Assembly (NCBI GenBank): GCA_023159155.1
Contig: JAJNNX010000002.1
Coordinates: 620,001 to 684,000 of the forward strand
Length of the DNA stretch: 64,000 nt
Source of the DNA: Ustulina deusta
Lineage: Eukaryota > Ascomycota > Sordariomycetes > Xylariales > Xylariaceae
Reading direction: 5' to 3'
Each line of letters starts with the position of its first letter. The stretch's first letter is position 1. The translations under genes were made by a program, and so were the position numbers. Below, piece after piece: positions 32,947 through 43,212 of this stretch. Under the pieces are notes generated by a model. That model saw only the letters and a list, made by a program, of their open reading frames with translations. It searched no databases and was not told where the DNA came from.

Positions 32947-34771
32947 ATGCCGAAGTTTGAATTTGTTCACGTGGAGCGGCCCGGCGACGAGAAGAAGCAT
33001 TCCAGCAAGATCCGTCGCCATGTAATGAAGGACATAGGCAGGTCTCGGCGAAAGCCAAAAAACCACGGCGAAACAACTGCAGCGAGACCTATCCCAGTAG
33101 CCACACCTGGGCCTAGCTCCCGTAACCAAACCCAGCAAGAACAGGCGCTGGTACCAAGTCCGTTGGAGGAATGCAGATTGAGTGACGTCGTATTCCCAGT
33201 CGAGATGGACGAGGAGCGCAGGAGCCTAGCACGGTACTGTAAGTCATCTCGTATTTGTCAACCTAGTCATCCTAGACGATTAACGCCGGCGCAGTATTCG
33301 CGGAGGCTCGCAGCTCGTACCTCCCATTTCGCTACCCCTGGCTGTCCATCGGACTGGCTGATGCAGCCGCATGGTACATCACATTGGCCAATACCGTGAT
33401 ATTTAGAAAGATGAAGCTAGGCGACGTAAAGCCCGAGTTCAGCACCGACACCGAGGCTATGAAATGGTACACGTTGTCCCTACAATCGATTTCTAAACGC
33501 TTGGCAGACCCGAAGGAGAGACGTAAAGAGGGTTTGATAGGTGCTATTACGGGCTTCATATGCCACGATGTATGTCCCTTGAAAAATCCCGAATCATTCA
33601 ACTAGCTCGTTCTCTGATATCTTGAAGACCTCGACCGGCAATTTTGCTCGACAGGAAATTCACTTGCAGGGCCTGAAGCGCCTCGTCGATGACACAGGGG
33701 GGCTTGACAAAATCACGAACCCAATGCTTCGGTTCATTATATCATGGTGAATAAAGCCTTCTTCATCTGGGAGGTATATAACTTGTTAACTCACGGTTTT
33801 ACAGGCACGACCTCAGCGGAGCAGCTTATCGGAACAGTCTTCCTTATTTCGGGATCCCGAAGGACTCGATTATCGACATCGACATCGACACAAGGAACGA
33901 TGCCATATACTTCAAAAAGCTATTGGACTCTTGGAACAAGAACTGTCCGTATCTCGGTGACATCCAGAGCGCCCTGAAAGCAACGGCCGCCGTCGCCAGC
34001 TACGTCAATCAGCATTGCCGAACCGCCAAGTTCTGGACGGATGACAGTAAGCTATCCCTGGAGTCATTTCCTTCCTGTAATAGTCCCTTGCGGAGACAAA
34101 ACTTTCTTGTTCGGGCGACGACCGTGTCTCGAGACCATGTAGAACTCCTTAAGCCCGCCCCCCCTTTCACCCGAAAGAGTAATTACTGACCCCAGCGAAT
34201 GATAGTGACGGCTGCGCGACTTTTGGTCCCAGCCCTCCACGAGGTACTTAGCCTCGAGGGTCGTGCGCTCCCGAGCAACCCATCAGACCCGTGTTACTCG
34301 GGAACCGCCGCGCGGGAAGCCTTTCGAAGGAGCTTGCTCATCTTCCTCGCGTCGGTCAAGGCCAAGTTTGGCGTGGTGAATTTCGAATTGAACCGACACC
34401 TCAAAGATTTCCATGAGATATCAAAAATTCCGCATGTAGACTGGGCACTCATACCTGAGCTCAACCTTTGGGCCCACACAATCGCGGCCTTGCACGCCGA
34501 AAGCGACCAGCGGAGTTGGCATGTCTCGGTGATTGTGAGTATAATGGAGAGTGCGGGCTTCACGTCCAGCCAACAGGCTCTTGACTTGGTCAGGGGTATT
34601 ATTTGGGTTGAGGCTCTGTTTGTGGATAAAGTCGAGACACTTTGCCACGAAATCGACGGCCTTGTAGCTTCCCACCGGCTTTCGAGAATGTCCATAGATC
34701 CTCGGCTCATCGAGTCTATTGACCCCCCTAGCGATGAGAGGCCAGTACGGAATGACTTCGAATCTTTTTGA
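32947..34771 (+). CDS. Fungal transcription-factor-domain protein (no Zn cluster), last splice uncertain
   Basis: Exons 32947-33238, 33295-33569, 33655-33746, 33805-about 34046 and 34196-34771. The start MPKFEFVHVERPGD with SSKIRRHVMKDIGRSRRK is the standard opening of a large Pezizomycotina family annotated as transcription-factor-domain or tachykinin-family proteins, which lack a Zn2Cys6 finger. Then follow LPFRYPWLSIGLADAAAWY, ITGFICHD and EIHLQGLKRLVDDTGGLDKI, all typical. The first three junctions are clean. The fourth is not: the natural donor (GTAAGC at 34047) leaves one base and the CCCAG acceptor at 34195 needs phase 0, so the ending frame (MIVTAARLLVPALHEV) is missed by two bases. 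A weaker donor GTAGAA at 34139 restores frame (522 residues) but inserts about 31 atypical residues. Either that splice is used or a small indel damages the gene. Confidence 0.7.
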
Positions 34772-35886
34772 GGCGGCTAGGACGGTCTGCTGCGCTGTCT
34801 AAGGTTACTGTGTCGCCAGGTTAAAACGTACGACTAAGTGGGCACCTTTATTCGAGAACATGAGTGGCCTTGGCTACTCTGTACTAAACGACCTCGAATC
34901 CCCAACCCGACCTCAGTATTAAGGCCGGGAGTCCCATCGAGATGTCAACGTTAGGACTTTTGGGAATGCCCCCATATATACTTCGGCAAGCGGATAATGC
35001 TTATCGAGAAGATGCGGGCGCGCTGTTTGGAATCCTATTTTCATGTTCCATGATCTTGGACCGCCTTTCTAGCCGATTGATGGAAAATCCATACATATAT
35101 ATCCCCCACTGCACTATACGAGGACGATGCCTGTAATAGAGGACAGCTCCGTGATATTGTCAAATTGCCGGCTCCTCTCAGCAGGCTTGGGGAGAATAAT
35201 TCGGAGTAAGAAAAGGGGAGACAAGTTTCATCACTACTCTGGGAAATTGTTCTCAAACTCGTGAGACCACGTTTCGGGGGTGGGGAAATGCCGCGAGTTA
35301 CTCAAGATGTTAGATTAATCCTTAACGTTCGTCTTATTGTCGGTCATGGTGAATAGCCAGGAACCCTTCTCGTCTAATTCCACCGAAACTGTAGACTCGG
35401 CGCATGACAAAGGCATACAAATAGCAGAGGATACATGGGCAATAATGTAACTAAGCTCGAGTTCGGGGGAATTTCCGTATTGCTGTTTTAGTGGTTTATT
35501 GTCCTGCTCAATTTTTCAATATCTGGTGACAGCCATATAGCTGTGACCTAGCTTAAATTAGTACGTATTCCCCTCACACATATGCATAGGTTCGCTCGAC
35601 TACGTGGAGCAAATGATTTTCTCCCTGATTTATTATTGCTTCTTTGAACGGACAATAAGTATGAAACCACTGTGTTTACGCCACTTAGCCAGTCTATTGA
35701 TAGCACATTGGTCAATAAATATAGTAATCCTGGTCAGATAGGCACTCTATCCAACTCCAAGACGACGGGCTGCCACATCTCCGAAGGATCCACTCGTCTG
35801 ACTCTCGAAAGCCCGCCACAAATTCACCCCTCCTCAACATTACTTCCACTATCAACAATAATCCCGATGTCAGCAGTGCCCCCATT
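34772..35886. other. Intergenic
   Basis: About 1.1 kb of moderately AT-rich sequence with only short chance ORFs; no motif or repeat of note. It supplies the upstream region of the metallophosphoesterase gene. Confidence 0.4.
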
Positions 35887-36774
35887 ATGAAGCTTTACGC
35901 CCTCGGAGATCTTCACCTCGGCTACGAGTTTAACAAGACAGCACTTCAAGATCTGCAGCCGCACCCGGAGGACGGACTGATACTCTGCGGGGATGTAGGC
36001 GAGAAACCCGACCATCTAGAGCTGGCCTTCGGGGTGGCCAAGGATAGGTTTAAAGAAGTATTCTGGTGTCCCGGGAACCACGAGCTGTACACGATGCCTC
36101 CCCGGAAGGAGCCGCGGGGCGAGAAGAAGTACGAGGAGTGCGTCGAGGTGGCGCGCAGATACGGCGTGCACACGCCCGAGGACGAATTCTTCCTCTGGGA
36201 CGGCGAGGGCGGGCCGGCGGTGATCGCGCCCATCTTCACGCTCTACGACTACAGCTTCCGGCCGGCGGACGTGTCGCGCGAGAGGGCGCTCAAGTGGGCC
36301 GAGGAGGCGGACATCGTGGCGACGGACGAGTTCATCCTGCACCCGGACCCGCACGCGTCGCGGGACGAGTGGTGCAGGGCGCTGGTGGCGAGGGCGGAGA
36401 AGAAGCTCGAGGAGACGGCGGCGCGGCACCCGGGCGTGCCGCTCGTCATCGCGAACCACTGGCCGCTGCGCCAGGACCTCGTGTACCTGCCGCGGATCCC
36501 GCGTTTCAGTCTCTGGTGCGGCACCAGGCTCACCGAGGACTGGCACGCGCGGTTCAACGCCAAGGTGGTCGTGTCCGGACACCTGCACATCCGCCGCACC
36601 GACTGGAAGGACGGCGTGCGCTTCGAGGAGTGCAGCCTGGGCTATCCGAAGCAGTGGGCCGACGCGCGCAACACGGCCGGCAAGGACATCAACGACATAC
36701 TGCGCGAGATCCTGCCCGGCCCCGAGCCGCCCGAGTCAGGGAATGCCGAGACGGAATGGCGGCGCTACGGCTGA
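35887..36774 (+). CDS. Calcineurin-like metallophosphoesterase, bacterial-type
   Basis: Single exon, 295 residues, no signal peptide or membrane helix. The full set of metallophosphoesterase metal-binding motifs is present: D8-x-H10 (LGDLHLG), GD36 (ILCGDVGEKP), GN64-H65-E (CPGNHELY), H191 (IANHWPLR) and G-H232-L-H234 (VVSGHLHIRR). These bind two metal ions and hydrolyse phospho(di)esters; the substrate is unknown. The overall layout, with a short N terminus starting directly at the first beta strand and the GDVGEKPDHLELAF segment, resembles actinobacterial stand-alone phosphoesterases more than fungal Ser/Thr phosphatases or Dcr2/Ted1-type enzymes. It is intronless and very GC-rich in the middle, though neighbours such as the LYC1-like and CUZ1 genes are also GC-rich, so composition alone does not show transfer. 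Confidence 0.85.
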   Translation: MKLYALGDLHLGYEFNKTALQDLQPHPEDGLILCGDVGEKPDHLELAFGVAKDRFKEVFWCPGNHELYTMPPRKEPRGEKKYEECVEVARRYGVHTPEDEFFLWDGEGGPAVIAPIFTLYDYSFRPADVSRERALKWAEEADIVATDEFILHPDPHASRDEWCRALVARAEKKLEETAARHPGVPLVIANHWPLRQDLVYLPRIPRFSLWCGTRLTEDWHARFNAKVVVSGHLHIRRTDWKDGVRFEECSLGYPKQWADARNTAGKDINDILREILPGPEPPESGNAETEWRRYG

Positions 36775-37537
36775 CTGACTGGGGAGAGAAACCACTCGTG
36801 CGGGAAATACTGGTGGCGAAATGGGTTGGTCGCGTTGGTTGTTGTCCTGATACCTCGCCTGCGGATTCATCTGTTGGCCAGTCCAGATTGATGAGATTAG
36901 GTCCCCGGGCCATATATAGAGGGGAGTGCTTTGTTCATTCTATATAGATTCTAGCGACTGCCTGGGTACTTCGCAACAATATATACGGATTATTGCGAGT
37001 GTCATTGCTAGTAATGTTCGATATCAACTTGGTCTGAAGCCAGGTACCTAAATCCATGTCTGGAGAATACAGTTACAGCCTTACAGGTAGTATATATCAC
37101 GTAGGTACCTTATGTACGTTGTAGGTACTGTGCCATAGTGAATTGTCTTTTTGCTATGGGTCCCGAAGGACATGGGTGCTTTACTTTATTGGGCCTATGA
37201 GTTCCATTCCCAACCCCATAGTAGGTATAGGTACCTAATTAATTGGTGGGGACTCCGGGTGGCGAGTGGGTAATGTACCTAAGTACCTAGCTTCGACCAG
37301 CCACAGGAGAGCTGGCTTGGAGGGGCAATGTGGCTGATGCACAATTCCAGAACACCGCCTCCATAGAAAAGTTCCTGACCCCCAAAAGCTGTCGATAGCT
37401 GGACCACCAGTCAACAAACCGGCGTCCCGGCAGCCTAAATCACACTCACACTCACGGTGCAATCTGGACTTCTTCTACCCACGATATTTATTTAGTTGCT
37501 CGCGGTAAAGAGGCTCGAATTCCATTATACCTGGGCC
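36775..37537. repeat. Intergenic with a dense cluster of TAGGTACCTA-type motifs
   Basis: Between 37040 and 37290 the palindromic family recurs at least six times (GCCAGGTACCTAAATCC, GTAGGTACCTTATG, GTAGGTACTG, GTAGGTATAGGTACCTAATT, TACCTAAGTACCTAG). No coding is seen. The region separates the metallophosphoesterase gene from the CCT1 promoter. Confidence 0.6.
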
Positions 37538-39373
37538 ATGACTTCCATGTTTGAGCAGGGCGGGGATGGGCACTTGTTCCTCGGCGGGCAGAAGATTTCT
37601 GGTGCCGACATTCGAGATCAAAATGGTGAGGAGCTCTATCCCAACACAGCACCCCGGCCCATTGCTTACAGAATGCCCAGTATTGGCCACACAGGCGATC
37701 GCAAATGTCGTGAGGACCTCGTTTGGCCCGAGTGGTCTCGATAAGATGATGGTGGACGACATTGGTGTAGGTTCAACTTCGGTGTCAGGACGACCGTCAA
37801 CACAACATTCCTGCCTCCCTTCGCACCAGCTGACCTGCTCTAGGATGTCACAGTTACGAACGACGGAGCAACCATCCTCAGTTTATTAGACGTTGAACAC
37901 CCCGCCGGCAAGATCCTCGTCGACCTCGCACAACAACAGGACAAAGAGGTGGGAGATGGCACAACGTCCGTGGTTCTGATAGCGGCCGAGCTCCTGCGAC
38001 GGGCGAACGAGCTGATGCGAAACAAAATACACCCAACCACTATCATAACCGGATATCGCCTTGCCCTAAGGGAGGCGGTTAAATACATGAACGAGAACGT
38101 GAGCACGAAAGTGGAAAATCTCGGACGGGAATCCCTTCTCAGCATCGCGAGGACATCCATGTCTAGCAAGATCATTGGTGCCGACTCCGACTTTTTCGCG
38201 AACATCGTGGTTGATGCCATGCAGGCCGTGAAGAGTACCAACAACCGCAACGAAGTCAAGTATCCCGTCAAGGCCGTCAACATACTGAAAGCCCACGGGA
38301 AGGGAGTCCTCGAGTCGGTGCTCGTCAAGGGTTATGCTTTAAACTGCACCGTGGCTTCACAGGCCATGGTCACAAGGGTACAAGATGCCAAGATTGCCGT
38401 GTTCGACATGAATTTCCAGAAGGAACGAATGAAGTTGGGGGTACAGATCACCGTCGACGACCCGAAACAATTAGAGCAGATTCGTGCAAGGGAATCTGGG
38501 ATGGTTATTGAGCGGATCGAGATGGTTCTGAAGGCTGGCGCCAATGTCATCCTTACTACCAAAGGTATCGATGATATGTGCTTGAAACTCTTTATCGAGC
38601 GAGGCGCCATGGCCGTTCGGCGGTGTAAGAAGGAGGATCTGAGACGAATTGCTAGGGCTACGGGTGCAACATTGCTCAGCACTTTGTCGGATCTAAATGG
38701 CGACGAACGGTTTGAGGCTTCTTACCTGGGCTATGCTGAAGAAGTCACCCAGGAGCGAGTCTCAGATGACGAATGCATCATGGTCAAGGGAACAAAGTCA
38801 CATTCGTCTGCATCTATTCTCCTTCGTGGGCCTAATGACTTTACTTTAGACGAGATGGAGCGGTCTGTTCACGACTCGCTTTGCGCTGTTAAACGGACGC
38901 TTGAAAGCGGCAGCATTGTACCTGGTGGTGGTGCCGTGGAAACGGCTCTGCATATTTATCTGGAGGAATTCGCAGGCACAGTTGGGTCAAGGGAGCAGCT
39001 CGCCATCGGCGAATTCGCCCAGTCCCTCCTCGTCATCCCCAAAACTCTGGCGGTGAACGCGGCTAAAGATGCAAGTGATCTTACGGCGCAGCTCCGATCG
39101 CGGCACGCCTTGTCTCAGCGCGTACAGGAAGGCGATGGGAACGAGGACGAGAAGACATTAGCGCGCAAGAAGAACTACAAGAACTATGGCCTAGACCTCA
39201 CGAAGGGCAAGGTAGTAGATGAGATCAAGGCGGGCGTGCTGGAGCCGAGCATTAGCAAGATCCGGCAGTTGAAGAGTGCGGTCGAGGCATGCATCAGCAT
39301 CATGCGTATCGATACACTGATCAAATTGGATCCGGAAGAGCAAGGAGAGCCGGATGACGGTCACGGCCACTGA
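37538..39373 (+). CDS. cct1: T-complex protein 1 subunit alpha (CCT1)
   Basis: Three exons, 37538-37625, 37681-37766 and 37844-39373, give 567 residues. Exon 1 encodes [27 protein letters not shown]; exon 2 [20 protein letters not shown]; exon 3 [20 protein letters not shown]. The ATP-site motifs are [16 protein letters not shown] and the C-terminal GGGAVE. The alpha-subunit ending ([45 protein letters not shown]) separates it from the other seven CCT paralogues. It is one subunit of the cytosolic TRiC/CCT ring that folds actin, tubulin and WD40 proteins. A second in-frame ATG at 37547 is possible as the start. All three junctions keep frame; the second intron uses GTAGGT..CTCTAG. Confidence 0.96.
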
Positions 39374-40807
39374 TAGGAAAAAAGCGGTTCGGGTGGGCTT
39401 GCTTGGCACGTGGCGTTCCATACGGTACAACTAGATATCTAATCGTGTAGAGAATACAGGCTCGACGACTGAAGAGAAAAAGATACGACTGGAGCAAAAG
39501 AGGAACCCTGATTGGCTGTACGGATCGATCTGCTAGGGAGTTGCGGGAGAGGCGCCCGTGACCCCCATCCTCTGCGATAAAGATCATGGAAGCGAAGATT
39601 TGGCCCGGTTTGCATCGGCATGGCCCACATTTTATTACGCTTCTTGGTCCCGTGAACACGGAGGTCTGACAGCCAAGGATAGTGTCTACCAAATAAGTGC
39701 GAATACACGATTCAAGCCGGACTAAAAGCTAATAATATTAGCCCGGCACATTTTGCTCCGTATGGATAGGCCATCGTCACCATTGCAGTAGTATTACGTT
39801 TTTTCTTTTCCTTTTTCACTGCTGTCGCTGCTGTAATCAACAAACGAGTACAGATATTTCTGTTTTGCCTGTCTTCAAGCTTCTAGGTAACGCTCAAGTT
39901 GTGGGGCAGAGGGTTTCCAGATAATCATCTAGTATGAGAATTATCAGCTGTGTCGAGAAGAAGTTGAAGAGAGAGAGAAAGACAAAAAAAAGGTTAAAGA
40001 TGAGAAATGTCAAGATGTTAACTCTTGAGCAAACGAAACATAACGTCACACTGGATATACGAAGTTTCCCTTTTGGTACCACAGACACCCGATAATCCCT
40101 GTAAATGTTAGTGAATCATACGTAAGGTTAGGTACTCTACCTGCACTTCCAAGGGTGATTTTCCCTCATACGGAAGGGACAGCCGCCGAACGGAATTCCC
40201 GTCGAAGGAACGGAATTAGCCTTAGCCTCCTATGTAAGACGGCCGAGCCGCGCGGATTCCCTCGGTGTGCCATATATTTTACGTACTTGATTTCCCAGTT
40301 TCCTTTCATGAATCTGGCATTAATACTTAGTTTCGCTCGCACCTGTTGGACTTACTGATTTTACGTACCTGAGGCTACATCCTGCCTTTATTGCCCCGGA
40401 TATCGTGACCACTGCCTGACACGTGCTCGCTAACAGTAGCCGCATTTCTTTATCTCTGTGGCGACGTCTTTTGTTGCCGTCTTGTCTCACCTGTACCTCG
40501 ATGGATCCCTGAGTACGGATACAAGCTTCTTCTAGTTCTTTGTCTTACGATACGCGAGCTAGGTTAGCACGTTCCACATTCGACCTATCGACGACCACCA
40601 TTCCAGACAGCAACTTGTCAGCTATAGCTTGATTTTCTGGTACCACAATCTTGGCTGTCACACCAAAAGCTTGCGATACCGAGACAGAAAGCTCGGTGAG
40701 ACGGGATACGAGCACTACTTTTACTAGGGGGAGTCACCGTAGAACGTTCTACGGATAAACGCATTATTGCGCTACACGACGCCTCTGGTCCCACACGCCC
40801 TGTCACA
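39374..40807. other. Intergenic
   Basis: About 1.4 kb with short chance ORFs only. It contains T-rich tracts at 39799-39815, a motif-family copy at about 40125-40140, and presumably the 3' end of CCT1 and the promoter of the LYC1-like gene. No RNA gene was recognised. Confidence 0.4.
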
Positions 40808-42355
40808 ATGGGTTCGCTCACGGCCGGCACGCACTACCCCGACGCATCGGACGACTCGCTCGTCCTCACGCACCCAACTGCGGCCGAACAGGAGCAGACC
40901 TGGCGCCTGAACCACGGCGAATGGGGCGGCCCGCTCGATGTGTCGGCGTATCTGAAGCGGGAGCCGTTCCTGGCCTCGACGTCGCTGGCGGCCGACGGCG
41001 GCATGGTGCACTGGATCCTGACGGAGGAGGAGGAGGCGCCGTCGACGACTCGGGAGCGCAGGGTCCTCGCGTCCTGCGAAACCATCCGCAAACGCGTGCT
41101 CTACGTGCCGCGGGGCGGCGGCGAGGTCCGAGAGGGCCTCAGCTACGGCATCGGCAGCGTCTACACGTACCCCGAGTTCCGCGGGAGGAAGTACGCGGCA
41201 CGCATGCTGCGGGAGCTGGGCGTGGCGCTGAAGACGTGGCCGAGGGAGGAGCAGCGGCTGAGGATGAAAAATTCGCAGATCCGGGGACAAGGACAGGGGC
41301 AGGGACAGGGGCAGGATTGTTTCGCCCGCTCTCGAGCAGCAGCAGACCAGGTAGTGGGGTCGGGGGGGCAATTGGACGGACAGACGGAACTCCGCGAGGC
41401 CGAGGAAGCCGAAGAAGAAGAAGAAGAAGAAGAAGAGGCAGTCTGTTCCGCGCTATGGTCGGATATCGGGAAGCGGTTCTACGCCTCGAAGGGCTGGCCC
41501 GTCTTCGCGAGCGGACACGTGGAATTCCCGTCTTCGTCCCCTTCGGCGCCGCCCGGCGTCTCCTCGCTGCTCGAGCGGTCCAAGCATCCGCACGCGACAT
41601 CGCTGACGCTCGCCCCCGTCAACACGAGCAACCTGGCGCAGCTGTGCCGCGAGGACGAGGCGCAGCTCCGCGGGGCGCTCCTCCGACACGCGCACGAGGC
41701 GCGTCGCACGGCGTTCGCGTTCGCGCCCGAGCCCGACGTCTTCCGCTGGCACTGGGCGCGCGAGGAGTTCATCGTCTCGCACGTGTTTCCGGGCCGCGAG
41801 GCGAGCGAGGTCCGGGGCATGATCGCTACCGTGACGTCGACTTCGACGACGGATATTCCTGGAATCACTACTACTACTACTACTACTGCCACCGACGGGC
41901 CCGGAGCAAGCGATGATGCGAAAGGAGAAGAAGGGAAGAAGACGCGCATGTGGGCGATCTGGACACGCAACTACGGCACAGACGCAGCGTCCAACACGGC
42001 GAAGAACACGCTCTACATCCTGCGTCTCGTAATCGACAACAACAATAACAGCAACAACGGCGGCGGCAGCACAGCATCCGATCCCAAAGCCCTGCAGCTC
42101 GCCTTCGACGCGATCCTACACGGCGCGCTGGACGCCGCGCGCGCATGGCACTGCGGCACGGTGCACCTCTGGAACCCGACGCCGGCCGTGGCGGAGCTGA
42201 TCGCCGGGTCCGGGGTGGCGCACAGGTTCGTCGACCGCGAGGTCGACAGCATCCCCAGCATGATGTGGTATGGGGCTGACGAGAACAAGAACAACAGAGA
42301 AGAAAAAGAAGAAGTGGTGGATTGGATCGCGAATGAGAAATATTGCTGGTGCTGA
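40808..42355 (+). CDS. LYC1-like lysine N-acetyltransferase (GNAT)
   Basis: Single exon, 515 residues, start in an ACAATGGG context. The fungal LYC1 signature is clear: LVLTHPTAAEQEQTWRLN, WGGPLDVSAYLKRE, GGMVHWILTEEEEAP and LASCETIRKRVLYV, then the acetyl-CoA loop region YGIGSVYTYPEFRGRKYAARM (GNAT motif A, R-x-x-G/K variant FRGRKY), then ALWSDIGKRFYASKGWPVF. In Yarrowia, LYC1 encodes lysine N6-acetyltransferase, the first step of lysine catabolism; whether this protein keeps that activity is inferred. Between motif A and the next block lies a low-complexity insert (about residues 157-215) with GQ repeats (GQGQGQGQ) and a run of about nine Glu, coded by hexamer and GAA microsatellites. Further Thr and Asn runs occur at about 355 and 410. 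The start and end are complete. Confidence 0.85.
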   Translation: MGSLTAGTHYPDASDDSLVLTHPTAAEQEQTWRLNHGEWGGPLDVSAYLKREPFLASTSLAADGGMVHWILTEEEEAPSTTRERRVLASCETIRKRVLYVPRGGGEVREGLSYGIGSVYTYPEFRGRKYAARMLRELGVALKTWPREEQRLRMKNSQIRGQGQGQGQGQDCFARSRAAADQVVGSGGQLDGQTELREAEEAEEEEEEEEEAVCSALWSDIGKRFYASKGWPVFASGHVEFPSSSPSAPPGVSSLLERSKHPHATSLTLAPVNTSNLAQLCREDEAQLRGALLRHAHEARRTAFAFAPEPDVFRWHWAREEFIVSHVFPGREASEVRGMIATVTSTSTTDIPGITTTTTTTATDGPGASDDAKGEEGKKTRMWAIWTRNYGTDAASNTAKNTLYILRLVIDNNNNSNNGGGSTASDPKALQLAFDAILHGALDAARAWHCGTVHLWNPTPAVAELIAGSGVAHRFVDREVDSIPSMMWYGADENKNNREEKEEVVDWIANEKYCWC

Positions 42356-43212
42356 AACGAGGTCGTAAAAAGAAGATGAACACGAAAAAATCGAGGAAGA
42401 AAAAGGGGGAAGGGGATTGAAGGTAACGTGCAACAGTCGGAGAGAGAAAAACCAACCCATCCTCTCCCCGCTCCGGAAAAAAAAAAAAAAAAAAAAAAAA
42501 AGGAAGAAGCATAAACAAAGATCTGTGTCGATAGAGGTCTGTCTGTCTGTCTGTCTATCGACACACCTTAGCCAACTCCCTCCCCGGCCTGGTATATGCG
42601 GAGTATGAATTTGTAAGTAGGGATCCCACCCGCGCTACTGGTGTTGGCGTATTCGGGATAGGTACCTAGATATCGGAAGAGATCATGGGGACAGACAAGA
42701 GCCGCTGGGGGGCGGCTTGTTGGGTGTGCAGGCTTTTAGATTGGGGGAACCCCTATATGGCCATAGAAGAGGCGTGTTCTTGTGGGAGAGGACGATATCC
42801 CGTCACTCTACCTAGGTATGAGTTAAACGAAGTAGCATACAACCCTCGGTAGTCATAATATGTAACTTAACGGAGACGAAAAAAAAAGAAAAAAGGCACC
42901 AGTGACACATGGATCGTAGAGGTCAGTATACCTCATCAACTTAATCTCGTGAAATGTACTGTACATATATTGCACAGCGTTGAGTATGCTCAAAACGCCT
43001 CTGGTCAATGTAATCTTGCCTAGTATCTATATATTGTCCGTAACTCCTCTCCTGTGGCCTTTCTGACATGACGAGTGAAAACTCGACCTCCAACTACAGG
43101 GACATAAGTGAACTACTTGAGAGTCCTCCAAAGCCTGCGAAAACATTATGCATGCTGTTAGAAATCATAAATACCTGGAGACGAAGGGATTCGGCGGATG
43201 TAACAATTGACA
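42356..43212. other. Intergenic between LYC1-like gene and RBR ligase gene
   Basis: Contains the LYC1-like 3' region with a long A-run and a hairpin (listed separately), plus motif-family copies at 42660-42669 and 42811-42820. No coding is recognised. Confidence 0.4.
42477..42565 (+). repeat. A25 run and GTCT-microsatellite hairpin in the LYC1-like 3' region
   Basis: A run of 25 A occupies 42477-42501. Just after it, a perfect 12 bp inverted repeat TGTGTCGATAGA (42524-42535) / TCTATCGACACA (42554-42565) encloses a loop made largely of GTCT tetranucleotides. Both lie 120-210 bp past the stop of the LYC1-like gene and so could be part of its transcript. Confidence 0.8.

Noticed and set aside
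36066..36947. 293-residue plus-strand frame rich in Arg/Gly/Ala
   Set aside because: It is a shifted reading of the GC-rich metallophosphoesterase gene; only the other frame has the metal-binding motifs.
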